Assembly: GCA_003157715.1 (NCBI GenBank)
Contig: PMKK01000134.1
Coordinates: 1-6,860, forward strand
DNA: 6,860 nucleotides
DNA from: Actinomycetota bacterium
GTDB lineage: Bacteria; Actinomycetota; Thermoleophilia; UBA2241
Direction: 5' to 3'
A program made the position numbers and the translations under genes. Under the pieces are notes generated by a model. That model saw nothing but the letters and a program-made list of their open reading frames with translations, was not told the DNA's origin and ran no database searches. Positions 1-6,259 of the stretch are shown in pieces. Position 1 is the first letter of the stretch, and each line of letters starts with the position of its first letter.

Positions 1-1124
1 ACCTCGGCCAGAGCATCTGGCTCGACTTCATCGATCGCGACCTTCTGCAGTCCGGCCGGCTCGACGCGCTCATCAGACAGGGCGTCGTCGGCATGACCAC
101 CAACCCGACCATCTTCGACAAGGCGATCGGCCACGGGACGGCCTACGACGGGCAGTTCGCCGAGCTGGCCGCCGCCGGCCGGCCGGCGGCGGCCATCGTC
201 GACGCGCTCATCATCTCCGACGTGCGGGCGGCCTGCGACCTGCTGCGCGGCGTCTACGAACGCACCGAGCATCGCGACGGCTTCGTCTCGATCGAGGTCC
301 CGCCGGCGCTCGCTCATAACGCCCGCAAGACGATCGACGAGGCCCGGCGCCTGCAAGGTGCCGTCGACCGGCCGAACCTCATGGTCAAGATCCCGGGGAC
401 GCCGGCCGGCCTCACCGCCGTGCGCCACGCGGTCGCCGCCGGGCTCAACATCAACATCACGCTGCTCTTCGCGCTCGACACCTACGAGCAGGTCGTCGAC
501 GCGTATCTCGGCGGCCTCGAAGACCGGGTCCTGCACGGGCAGGCGATCGACGAGCTGCGTTCGGTGGCGAGTTTCTTCGTCTCGCGAGTCGACGTCAGTG
601 CCGACCGCGCGATCGACGAGCTGCTGGCCGGCGCGCCGGGCAAGTCTGCGCGCGCCGGCCTCGAGGGGCTCAAGGGCACATTGGGCGTGGCCAACGCGCG
701 GCTCGCCTATCGGCGCTTCGGCGAGATAGCGAGCTCCGAGCGCTGGCACCGGCTGGCCGAGCGCGGCGCTAACCCGCAACGTCTGCTGTGGGCCAGCACG
801 AGCGCCAAGGATCCCGCCTACGACGACCTGCTGTACGTCGACAACCTGATCGGCCCCAACACCGTCAACACCATGCCCGAGCAGACCCTTCGGGCGTTCC
901 TCGACCACGGGGTGGTGCGGCGCACCGTCGACCAGGGCGTAGACGAGGCCCGCGAGCGCTTCGAGCAGGCGGCCCGGCTGGGGATCGACATGAAAGCGCT
1001 CACCGGCGCGCTGCAGGCCGCCGGCGTGACGCTGTTTCGCGAGTCGTTCAACGAGTTGCTGGCCGGCATCGAGCGCAAACGCGCCGCATTGCCCGCCCGC
1101 CAGGAAGGGAGAATGAGTGCCTAG
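1..1124 (+). CDS. tal: Transaldolase, 5' end cut by the window edge
   Basis: Cytosolic enzyme of the non-oxidative pentose phosphate pathway. It moves a three-carbon dihydroxyacetone unit from sedoheptulose 7-phosphate to glyceraldehyde 3-phosphate, giving erythrose 4-phosphate and fructose 6-phosphate. The frame is open from base 3 and reads LGQSIWLDFIDRDLL, the usual N-terminal start of this family, so only about ten residues should be missing. The Met codon at 93 is internal (GMTTNPTIFDKAI), not the start. Counting that Met as residue 1, the family's catalytic positions are visible: Asn4 in TTNPT, Glu68 in SIEVPP, the Schiff-base Lys99 in LMVKIPGT (codon 387-389), and Ser160/Arg165 in SVASFFVSRVD. 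The Asp of WLDFI lies upstream of Met93. It overlaps pgi by 8 nt and ends in TAG. The protein resembles the N-terminal half of bifunctional transaldolase/glucose-6-phosphate isomerase proteins. Assignment is secure. Confidence 0.96.
   Translation, partial: LGQSIWLDFIDRDLLQSGRLDALIRQGVVGMTTNPTIFDKAIGHGTAYDGQFAELAAAGRPAAAIVDALIISDVRAACDLLRGVYERTEHRDGFVSIEVPPALAHNARKTIDEARRLQGAVDRPNLMVKIPGTPAGLTAVRHAVAAGLNINITLLFALDTYEQVVDAYLGGLEDRVLHGQAIDELRSVASFFVSRVDVSADRAIDELLAGAPGKSARAGLEGLKGTLGVANARLAYRRFGEIASSERWHRLAERGANPQRLLWASTSAKDPAYDDLLYVDNLIGPNTVNTMPEQTLRAFLDHGVVRRTVDQGVDEARERFEQAARLGIDMKALTGALQAAGVTLFRESFNELLAGIERKRAALPARQEGRMSA
166..195. repeat. Perfect 30-nt palindrome inside tal
   Basis: The half site TGGCCGCCGCCGGCC (166-180) is followed directly by its exact reverse complement (181-195). 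It codes for an Ala-rich stretch read as LAAAGRPAAA in transaldolase. In mRNA it could fold into a very stable G/C hairpin. It may simply result from GCC, GGC and CCG codons in a GC-rich gene. No function is claimed. Confidence 0.9.
1102..1112 (+). promoter_or_regulatory. Ribosome binding site of pgi
   Basis: The purine run AGGAAGGGAGA lies inside the 3' end of tal, about 5 nt before the GTG at 1117. It decides the pgi start: a TGA at 1114-1116 closes the pgi frame just upstream, and the next in-frame ATG is about 57 codons further on. Pgi can therefore be started separately from tal, probably with translational coupling. Confidence 0.75.
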
Positions 1125-2832
1125 CGACCCGGCGGTAACCGAGGCGATCAAAGAGAGACTCGACGAATTCGACAGGCAGCGCTTCGGCGAGCGCCTGTTC
1201 GCCCACGACGCGACGCTCTGGAAAGCCGGCGCCGAGCATGCCAGGGTGATCGACAACGCTCTAGGCTGGCTGAGCGTGGCCGACGACATGCTGGCCAAAG
1301 CCGGCGACCTGAGCGACTTTGCCGCTCAGGTCGCCGGTGAAGGCTATCGCGACGCGGTGCTGCTGGGCATGGGCGGCTCGAGCCTCGCCCCCGAGACGCT
1401 GCGCAGCACGTTCGGGGTGGCCGAGGGGTTTCTCGACCTGCGCATCTGCGACTCGACCGACCCGGCGGCGCTGCGCGCCATCGAGGCGGGCCTCGACTTC
1501 TCCCACACCCTGTTCATCGTCTCGAGCAAGTCGGGCGGGACCACCGAGACGGCCTCCTTTCATGCCTACTTCTACGAGCGCGCCCGCGAACTGCTCGGCG
1601 CCGAGCAGGCCGGACGCCATTTCGTGGCCATCACCGACCCGGAGACCTCGCTGCACCACGAAGCGCTGGCCCAGGGCTTTCGGGCCGTCTTTTTGAATCC
1701 GCCCGACATCGGCGGCCGTTACTCGGCGCTGTCGTATTTCGGCCTCGTGCCGGCCGCTCTGATCGGCCTCGACGTCAAGCGCCTGCTCGAGCGCGCCGCG
1801 CAGGTCGCCGCGCTCTGCCGCGACGGCGTGCCGGCCCGCGAGCATCCGGCTTTCAAGCTCGGGGCGGCGCTCGGCGAGCTGGCCCGCGCCGGCCGCGACA
1901 AAGTGACCTTCTTCGCCGGCGAGTCGATCGCCTCGCTGGGCGCCTGGCTCGAGCAGCTTCTGGCCGAAAGCACCGGCAAGGAAGGCACCGGTATCGTGCC
2001 GGTCGACGGCGAGCTGCCGGGCGCGCCCGAGGTCTACGGCGGCGACCGCGTGTTCGTCTACCTGAACGTCGAGGGCGAGACCGACGCGCGCGTCGGCGCG
2101 GCCCTGCAGGCCTTGGACGAGGCCGGGCAGCCGACGATGACGCTCACCCTGCCCGACATCTGGGACCTGGGCGCCGAGTTCGTGCGCTGGGAGATCGCCG
2201 TGGCGGCGGCCGGGGCGGTGCTGGGCATCGACCCCTTCGACCAACCCAACGTGCAGGAGAGCAAGGACATCACCAAGCGTCTGCTGCGCAGCTACGTGAG
2301 CGACGGCCGGCTGCCCGCTCCGGCGGCCGGTCCCGATGGACGATCCCTCACCTGGGCGGTCGGTGACATCGATCTGCCGGCCGCCGTGCGCGACCTGCTG
2401 GCCGGTATCCGACCGGGCGACTACGTGGCCCTGCAGGCTTACCTGCCGCCGTCCGAGCAGCACCAGCGCATACTGCAGGGCGTACGCCTGCTGCTGCGCG
2501 ACCGCTTTCACGTGGCCACGACGCTCGGCTATGGACCGCGCTTCCTGCACTCGACGGGTCAGCTTCACAAGGGCGGCAAGCCCAGCGGCGTCTTCATCCA
2601 GCTCACCTGCGGCACGCGGCAGGACGTGGCGATCCCCGGACAGCCGTACACCTTCGCCACCCTCAAGCAGGCACAGGCGCGTGGCGACCTCGAGGCGCTC
2701 GCTTCGCGCGGCCTGCGCGTGCTGTCGGTCGACCTGGGGTCCGATCCGCTGCCGGGGCTCACGAGCTTCGGCAGTATCGTCGCCGAGTTGCTGCGAACGC
2801 AGGCCGAGCGGGTAGAACAGCCGAGCGGGTAG
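1117..2832 (+). CDS. pgi: Glucose-6-phosphate isomerase (phosphoglucose isomerase)
   Basis: Cytosolic enzyme interconverting glucose 6-phosphate and fructose 6-phosphate. Here it can return fructose 6-phosphate made by transaldolase to the oxidative branch encoded downstream. The 571-residue protein has two SIS-type sugar-phosphate domains. Visible motifs are GMGGSSL (84-90), the phosphate-binding loop SSKSGGTTET (136-145), GGRYSALS (199-206), AESTGKEG with the likely catalytic Glu284, and GYGPRFLHSTGQLHKGG (471-487) with the conserved late His and Lys. It starts at GTG 1117 after a purine-rich ribosome binding site and overlaps tal by 8 nt in a different frame. The N-terminal 50 residues (RLFAHDATLWK, then LGWL) look like the linker and start of the Pgi half of fused Tal-Pgi proteins, so it is probably the unfused form of that lineage. 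The last residues (AERVEQPSG) are encoded by a tandem repeat that continues downstream. Confidence 0.95.
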   Translation: MPSDPAVTEAIKERLDEFDRQRFGERLFAHDATLWKAGAEHARVIDNALGWLSVADDMLAKAGDLSDFAAQVAGEGYRDAVLLGMGGSSLAPETLRSTFGVAEGFLDLRICDSTDPAALRAIEAGLDFSHTLFIVSSKSGGTTETASFHAYFYERARELLGAEQAGRHFVAITDPETSLHHEALAQGFRAVFLNPPDIGGRYSALSYFGLVPAALIGLDVKRLLERAAQVAALCRDGVPAREHPAFKLGAALGELARAGRDKVTFFAGESIASLGAWLEQLLAESTGKEGTGIVPVDGELPGAPEVYGGDRVFVYLNVEGETDARVGAALQALDEAGQPTMTLTLPDIWDLGAEFVRWEIAVAAAGAVLGIDPFDQPNVQESKDITKRLLRSYVSDGRLPAPAAGPDGRSLTWAVGDIDLPAAVRDLLAGIRPGDYVALQAYLPPSEQHQRILQGVRLLLRDRFHVATTLGYGPRFLHSTGQLHKGGKPSGVFIQLTCGTRQDVAIPGQPYTFATLKQAQARGDLEALASRGLRVLSVDLGSDPLPGLTSFGSIVAELLRTQAERVEQPSG

Positions 2833-2919
2833 AACGTTCGAGCGAGTAGAGCGTAGAGCGGGGAGAGCGGCTGAGCGCTGGAAAGGCCGAGCGGGCAGAA
2901 CGTTCGGCGAGCAGGACAG
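2804..2919 (+). repeat. Degenerate 16-17 nt tandem repeat across the pgi stop codon
   Basis: The unit is close to CCGAGCGGGTAGAACGT. Copies begin near 2804, 2821, 2838, 2854, 2871 and 2887, with a weaker one near 2904. Copies 1 and 2 share the exact 15-mer CCGAGCGGGTAGAAC (2804-2818 and 2821-2835). Copies 2 and 6 match at 19 of 20 positions (2821-2840 and 2887-2906). The middle copies are more diverged but keep the GAGCG core in register. The array is purine-rich on the + strand. The pgi stop TAG (2830-2832) lies inside the second copy. There is no spacer structure, so it is not a CRISPR array. It most likely arose by replication slippage, and no function can be read from it. Confidence 0.8.
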
Positions 2920-2960
2920 CCGGGCTGGACTGCCGCGACGTCGCAAAGTTCAAACAGACG

Positions 2961-2967
2961 AAGGAGA
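2961..2967 (+). promoter_or_regulatory. Ribosome binding site of gnd
   Basis: AAGGAGA is a near-ideal Shine-Dalgarno sequence with a 6-nt spacer to the ATG at 2974. It is the clearest one in the window and sits in front of the first gene of the gnd-zwf-pgl group, whose second and third genes rely on 4-nt overlaps instead. Confidence 0.8.
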
Positions 2968-2973
2968 CACCTT

Positions 2974-3873
2974 ATGGAGCTGGCGATGGTCGGTCTGGGA
3001 CGCATGGGCGGCAACATGGCCCGGCGCCTGCTGCGCGGCGGTCACAGAGTGGTCGTATGGAACCGGACGTTCGCGAAAGCCGAGGAGCTCGAGGCCGATG
3101 GCGCCGAAGCGGTAGAGCGCCTCGAAGACGTGCCGGGCAAGCTGAGCGCACCGCGGGCGATCTGGTTCATGCTGCCGTATGGGGCGCCCACCGACGACGC
3201 CATCGACACGCTGGTGCCGCTGCTCGACAAGGGCGACATCGTGATCGACGGCGGCAACTCGCCGTTCCAGCACGACGTCGAGCGCGGCGCTCGGCTCGAA
3301 CCGCAGGGCCTGCGGTACCTCGACGCCGGCACGAGCGGCGGCGTCTGGGGCCTCGACGTCGGCTACTGCCTCATGGTCGGCGGCAATCGCAGCGCCTTCG
3401 AGCAGATCGAGCCGGCGCTCGCGACGCTGGCGCCGCCCGGCCACGGCTACGGCTACATGGGCGGTCACGGCGCGGGGCACTTCGTGAAGATGGTCCACAA
3501 CGGCATCGAGTACGGCATGATGCAGGCGTACGGCGAAGGCTTCGAGCTGCTCAAGGAGAGCGGCTACGACCTCGACCTGGGGGCGATCGCCGACCTCTGG
3601 AACCAGGGCAGCGTGGTGCGCTCCTGGCTGCTCGAACTGGCGGTCGACGCTTTCGAAAAGGATCCCGGGCTCGATAAGATCACAGGCTATGTCGACGATA
3701 CCGGCGAAGGCCGCTGGACCGTGCAGCAGGCCATCGAGCGCGGCGTGCCCATGCCGGTCATCGCCGAGTCGCTGTTCGCTCGCTTTCGCTCGCGCCAGAC
3801 AGATTCGTTCTCGGGCAAGGTCCTGGCCGCGCTGCGCAACGAGTTCGGCGGCCATGCGGTGAAGGCGAAGTGA
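2974..3873 (+). CDS. gnd: 6-phosphogluconate dehydrogenase, decarboxylating, short form
   Basis: Oxidatively decarboxylates 6-phosphogluconate to ribulose 5-phosphate and CO2. At 299 residues it belongs to the short-form family, in contrast to the roughly 470-residue form of E. coli. The N-terminal Rossmann fold has GLGRMG (7-12). The second strand ends in VWNRT (28-32), whose Asn-Arg-Thr is the pattern expected for binding the NADP 2'-phosphate, so NADP use is inferred. Substrate and catalytic motifs follow: DGGNS (92-96), GTSGGVWG (119-126, typical of short forms), GAGHFVKMVHNGIEYG with Lys172 and Asn176, and TGEGRWTV (243-250). The ATG at 2974 follows a strong ribosome binding site, and the GLGRMG loop starts at residue 7 as expected. 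Its TGA overlaps the zwf GTG by 4 nt. The symbol gndA is also used for short forms. Confidence 0.95.
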   Translation: MELAMVGLGRMGGNMARRLLRGGHRVVVWNRTFAKAEELEADGAEAVERLEDVPGKLSAPRAIWFMLPYGAPTDDAIDTLVPLLDKGDIVIDGGNSPFQHDVERGARLEPQGLRYLDAGTSGGVWGLDVGYCLMVGGNRSAFEQIEPALATLAPPGHGYGYMGGHGAGHFVKMVHNGIEYGMMQAYGEGFELLKESGYDLDLGAIADLWNQGSVVRSWLLELAVDAFEKDPGLDKITGYVDDTGEGRWTVQQAIERGVPMPVIAESLFARFRSRQTDSFSGKVLAALRNEFGGHAVKAK

Positions 3874-5501
3874 GCGGCGGCGAGTCCATGGATACGATCG
3901 GTTACGACGAAAAGGACACCACCCTGCGCGAGACGCCACTCGCCGGCCCGCTCGACTCGCCCCTGGCGCTCGCGCACCCCCCCGAGCCCTGTGCCGTCGT
4001 GCTGTTCGGCGTGACCGGCGACCTCGCCAGCCGCAAGCTCATCCCGGCACTCTACGACCTGGCCTGTCACGACGTGCTGCCGAACGGCTTCTCGCTGGTC
4101 GGCTACGGACGCAAGGCGCTGAGCGGCCAGGAGATGCGCGTGCTGTCGCGCGACGCCATCGACGGTTTCTTCGGCAGCGGCACGGCCGAGACGCGCACCT
4201 GCCACGACATGCTGGGCACGGTGAACTACGTGCAGGGCGAGTTCGACGACCCCGAAGGCTACCAGCGCCTCTTCGATACCCTGAACCAGCTTGATGCCAG
4301 CAAGCACACCGGCGGCAACCGCATCTTCTATCTGGCCACGCCACCCAGCCTGTTTCCGGTGATCATCAAGCGCCTCGGCGAGGCCGGCCTGAACGAGGGC
4401 GGACCCGCCGGCCCGCCTGACGAGCACGGCGAGCACCGCGGCTGGGTGCGGGTCGTGATCGAGAAGCCCTTCGGTAGCGACCTGGCCAGCGCGCGGTCGC
4501 TCGATGCCGTCGTGCGCGAGGCCTTCGACGAGCGGCAGGTCTATCGCATCGACCACTACCTGGCCAAGGAGACCGTGCAGAACATCCTGGTGTTCCGCTT
4601 CGCCAACGGCATCTTCGAACCGATCTGGAACCGCCGCTACATCGATCACGTGCAGATCACGGCGGCCGAGACGCTGGGCGTCGAGCACCGCGGCGCTTAC
4701 TACGAAGAGGCCGGCGCCCTGCGCGACATGATCCAGAACCACCTGCTGCAGCTCCTCACGCTGACCGCCATGGAACCGCCGGTGGCCTTCAGCGCCGACG
4801 CGGTGCGCGACGAAAAGGCCAAGGTGCTGCGCGCCGTGCGCCCCATCCCGGTGGAGCGCGTCGAGCAGTTCGCCGTGCGCGGCCAGTACGTGCAGGGCAC
4901 GGTCGACGGCGCGGTCGTGCCGGGCTACCGCCAAGAGGACAGGGTATCGCCCGAGTCGTCGACCGAGACCTTCGCCGCGATCAAGTTCCTGATCGACAAC
5001 TGGCGCTGGCAGGGCGTGCCGTTCTACGTGCGCACCGGCAAGCGGCTGCCGCGCCACACGACCGAGATCGCCATCCAGTTCAAACGTCCGCCACACCTGC
5101 TGTTCAAGGACACCGACGTGCCGGGCGGCCGGGTGCCGCCCAACGACCTGGTCATCCGCGTGCAACCCGAAGAAGGCATCGCCATGAACATCGAGGCCAA
5201 GATCCCCGGTCCGGCCATCCGCCTGCAGCCGGTGGCCATGAACTTCAGTTACGGCTCGGCGCTCGAGGAGCTGCCCTTTACCGCCTACGAGACGCTGCTG
5301 CTCGACTGCATGGTCGGCGACCAGACACTGTTCAACCGCGACGACCAGGTCGAAGAGGCCTGGCGCGTCGTGAGTCCCGTACTCGAAGCCTGGCGCGGCG
5401 CGCCCCAGAAAGGCCTCATGGTCTACGAGTCCGGGACCTGGGGCCCCGAGGCGGCCGACACCCTGGTCGCCAACGACGGTCACACCTGGCGGCGTCCGTG
5501 A
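3870..5501 (+). CDS. zwf: Glucose-6-phosphate 1-dehydrogenase
   Basis: First step of the oxidative pentose phosphate pathway: oxidises glucose 6-phosphate to 6-phosphoglucono-1,5-lactone. The coenzyme domain shows GVTGDLASRKL (47-57), and Arg81 in GYGRKAL sits where an Arg favours NADP. EKPFG (198-202) and the active-site signature RIDHYLAKE (226-234; Asp228, His229, Lys233) follow, then RDMIQNH with His291. Asp228 and His291 are 63 residues apart, the same spacing as the Asp177/His240 catalytic pair of the Leuconostoc enzyme. The C-terminus (ESGTWGPEAAD) is complete. It has 543 residues against about 490 usually. The excess is an N-terminal extension of about 35 residues plus a short Gly/Pro-rich insert near 175-189. 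The signature has Ala232 where the consensus has Gly. The GTG start overlaps the gnd stop. The ATG at 3888 is an alternative that would shorten the protein by six residues. Confidence 0.95.
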   Translation: MSGGESMDTIGYDEKDTTLRETPLAGPLDSPLALAHPPEPCAVVLFGVTGDLASRKLIPALYDLACHDVLPNGFSLVGYGRKALSGQEMRVLSRDAIDGFFGSGTAETRTCHDMLGTVNYVQGEFDDPEGYQRLFDTLNQLDASKHTGGNRIFYLATPPSLFPVIIKRLGEAGLNEGGPAGPPDEHGEHRGWVRVVIEKPFGSDLASARSLDAVVREAFDERQVYRIDHYLAKETVQNILVFRFANGIFEPIWNRRYIDHVQITAAETLGVEHRGAYYEEAGALRDMIQNHLLQLLTLTAMEPPVAFSADAVRDEKAKVLRAVRPIPVERVEQFAVRGQYVQGTVDGAVVPGYRQEDRVSPESSTETFAAIKFLIDNWRWQGVPFYVRTGKRLPRHTTEIAIQFKRPPHLLFKDTDVPGGRVPPNDLVIRVQPEEGIAMNIEAKIPGPAIRLQPVAMNFSYGSALEELPFTAYETLLLDCMVGDQTLFNRDDQVEEAWRVVSPVLEAWRGAPQKGLMVYESGTWGPEAADTLVANDGHTWRRP

Positions 5502-6259
5502 GCGCCGTGTCGATCGAGGTCCTGCCCGACGCCAAGGCGCTCGCCGAACGCGGCGCCGACTTGTTTGCCTTCGCCGCCCAGGAGGCGGCGGCGGCGCGCG
5601 GCACCTTCACCGTCGCCCTGGGCGGCAGCCAGACGCCGCGCCCGCTGTATGCCCTGCTGGCGCGGCAGCAGTTCGCCCAGAAGATCCCCTGGCGGCGGGT
5701 ACATCTCTACTGGGGCGACGAGCGCTGCGTGCCGCCCGACGACGAGGCCAGCAACTACGGCATGGCCCACGAGGCGTTCATCAGGCACGTGCCGATACCG
5801 CCTGAGAACGTGCGCCGCATGCGCGGCGAAGACGAGCCCGAAGAGGCGGCGAGGGCCTACGAGCGGCTGCTCTTGCAGCCGCCCGCCCTCGCCGCCACTT
5901 CGAAAGCCGACCTGCCCGTCATCGACTTCGTGGTCCTGGGGATCGGCGCCGACGGCCACACGGCCTCGCTGTTTCCTCATTCGCCGGCGCTCGCCGAGGA
6001 AGAGCGCCTGGTCGTGGCCAACGAGGCTCAGGGGACGGGGAAGAGGCTGACCGTGACCTACCCGGTCCTGAACGCCGCGCGGCGCGTCGTGTTCGTCGTG
6101 AGCGGCGCCGCCAAGGCGGGCATGGTGGCCGAGGTCATCGAGGGCCTGCGCGCGATCGAGGCGATCCCCGCCCAGGCGGTCGCGCCGGTCCACGGCGCCG
6201 TCACCTGGCTGCTCGACAAGGCGGCCGCGAGCGAGCTGAGCGGGCGGGGCAAGCCCTGA
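5498..6259 (+). CDS. pgl: 6-phosphogluconolactonase (DevB/SOL family)
   Basis: Hydrolyses 6-phosphoglucono-1,5-lactone, the Zwf product, to 6-phosphogluconate, the Gnd substrate, so it closes the gap between its two upstream neighbours. The 253-residue length is normal for the family, which is related to glucosamine-6-phosphate deaminase. Visible motifs are the phosphate loop LGGSQTPRPLY (41-51), WGDERCVP (72-79), SNYGMA (85-90), the active-site block GIGADGHTASLFP (148-160), RLTVTYPVLN (183-192) and the C-terminal VHGAVTWLLDKAA (231-243). The full-length GDERCVP motif and the lack of a deaminase signature favour lactonase over NagB. The phosphate loop has an extra Gln compared with the usual GGSTPR. 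The GTG start shares GTGA with the zwf stop and has only a weak GGCGGCG upstream, so translational coupling to zwf is likely. No convincing terminator follows it. Confidence 0.93.
   Translation: MSAVSIEVLPDAKALAERGADLFAFAAQEAAAARGTFTVALGGSQTPRPLYALLARQQFAQKIPWRRVHLYWGDERCVPPDDEASNYGMAHEAFIRHVPIPPENVRRMRGEDEPEEAARAYERLLLQPPALAATSKADLPVIDFVVLGIGADGHTASLFPHSPALAEEERLVVANEAQGTGKRLTVTYPVLNAARRVVFVVSGAAKAGMVAEVIEGLRAIEAIPAQAVAPVHGAVTWLLDKAAASELSGRGKP

Noticed and set aside
1113..1124. Programmed frameshift that would fuse tal to pgi
   Set aside because: A +1 shift would have to occur between 1117 and 1124, and no known slippery site is present. The TGA at 1114-1116 closes the pgi frame upstream, and the ribosome binding site plus GTG explain the arrangement.
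2804..2919. CRISPR array
   Set aside because: Units are only 16-17 nt, adjoin directly, degenerate gradually and have no unique spacers or nearby cas genes. It is a tandem repeat.
1261..2946. Long open frame on the - strand (561 codons) opposite pgi
   Set aside because: It is low-complexity, Arg/Ala/Gly-rich with no recognisable domain, and mirrors the strong G/C third-position bias of pgi. It has no ribosome binding site or context.
2907..2973. Promoter for gnd
   Set aside because: I could not find a convincing -10/-35 pair. Read-through from pgi is as likely, so no promoter is called.
2950..3939. 329-codon frame on the - strand opposite gnd
   Set aside because: It is a shadow of gnd. It covers the gnd ribosome binding site and the gnd-zwf overlap, and shows no family motifs.
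3977..3983. Run of seven C near the zwf start as a phase-variable tract
   Set aside because: It reads as two in-frame Pro codons in a GC-rich gene and is short. A housekeeping enzyme is an unlikely target for phase variation. It is at most a sequencing-error hotspot.
3687..5483. Long open frame on the - strand (598 codons) opposite zwf
   Set aside because: This is the same third-position artefact. The + strand zwf has complete catalytic motifs, and the - strand product resembles nothing I recognise.
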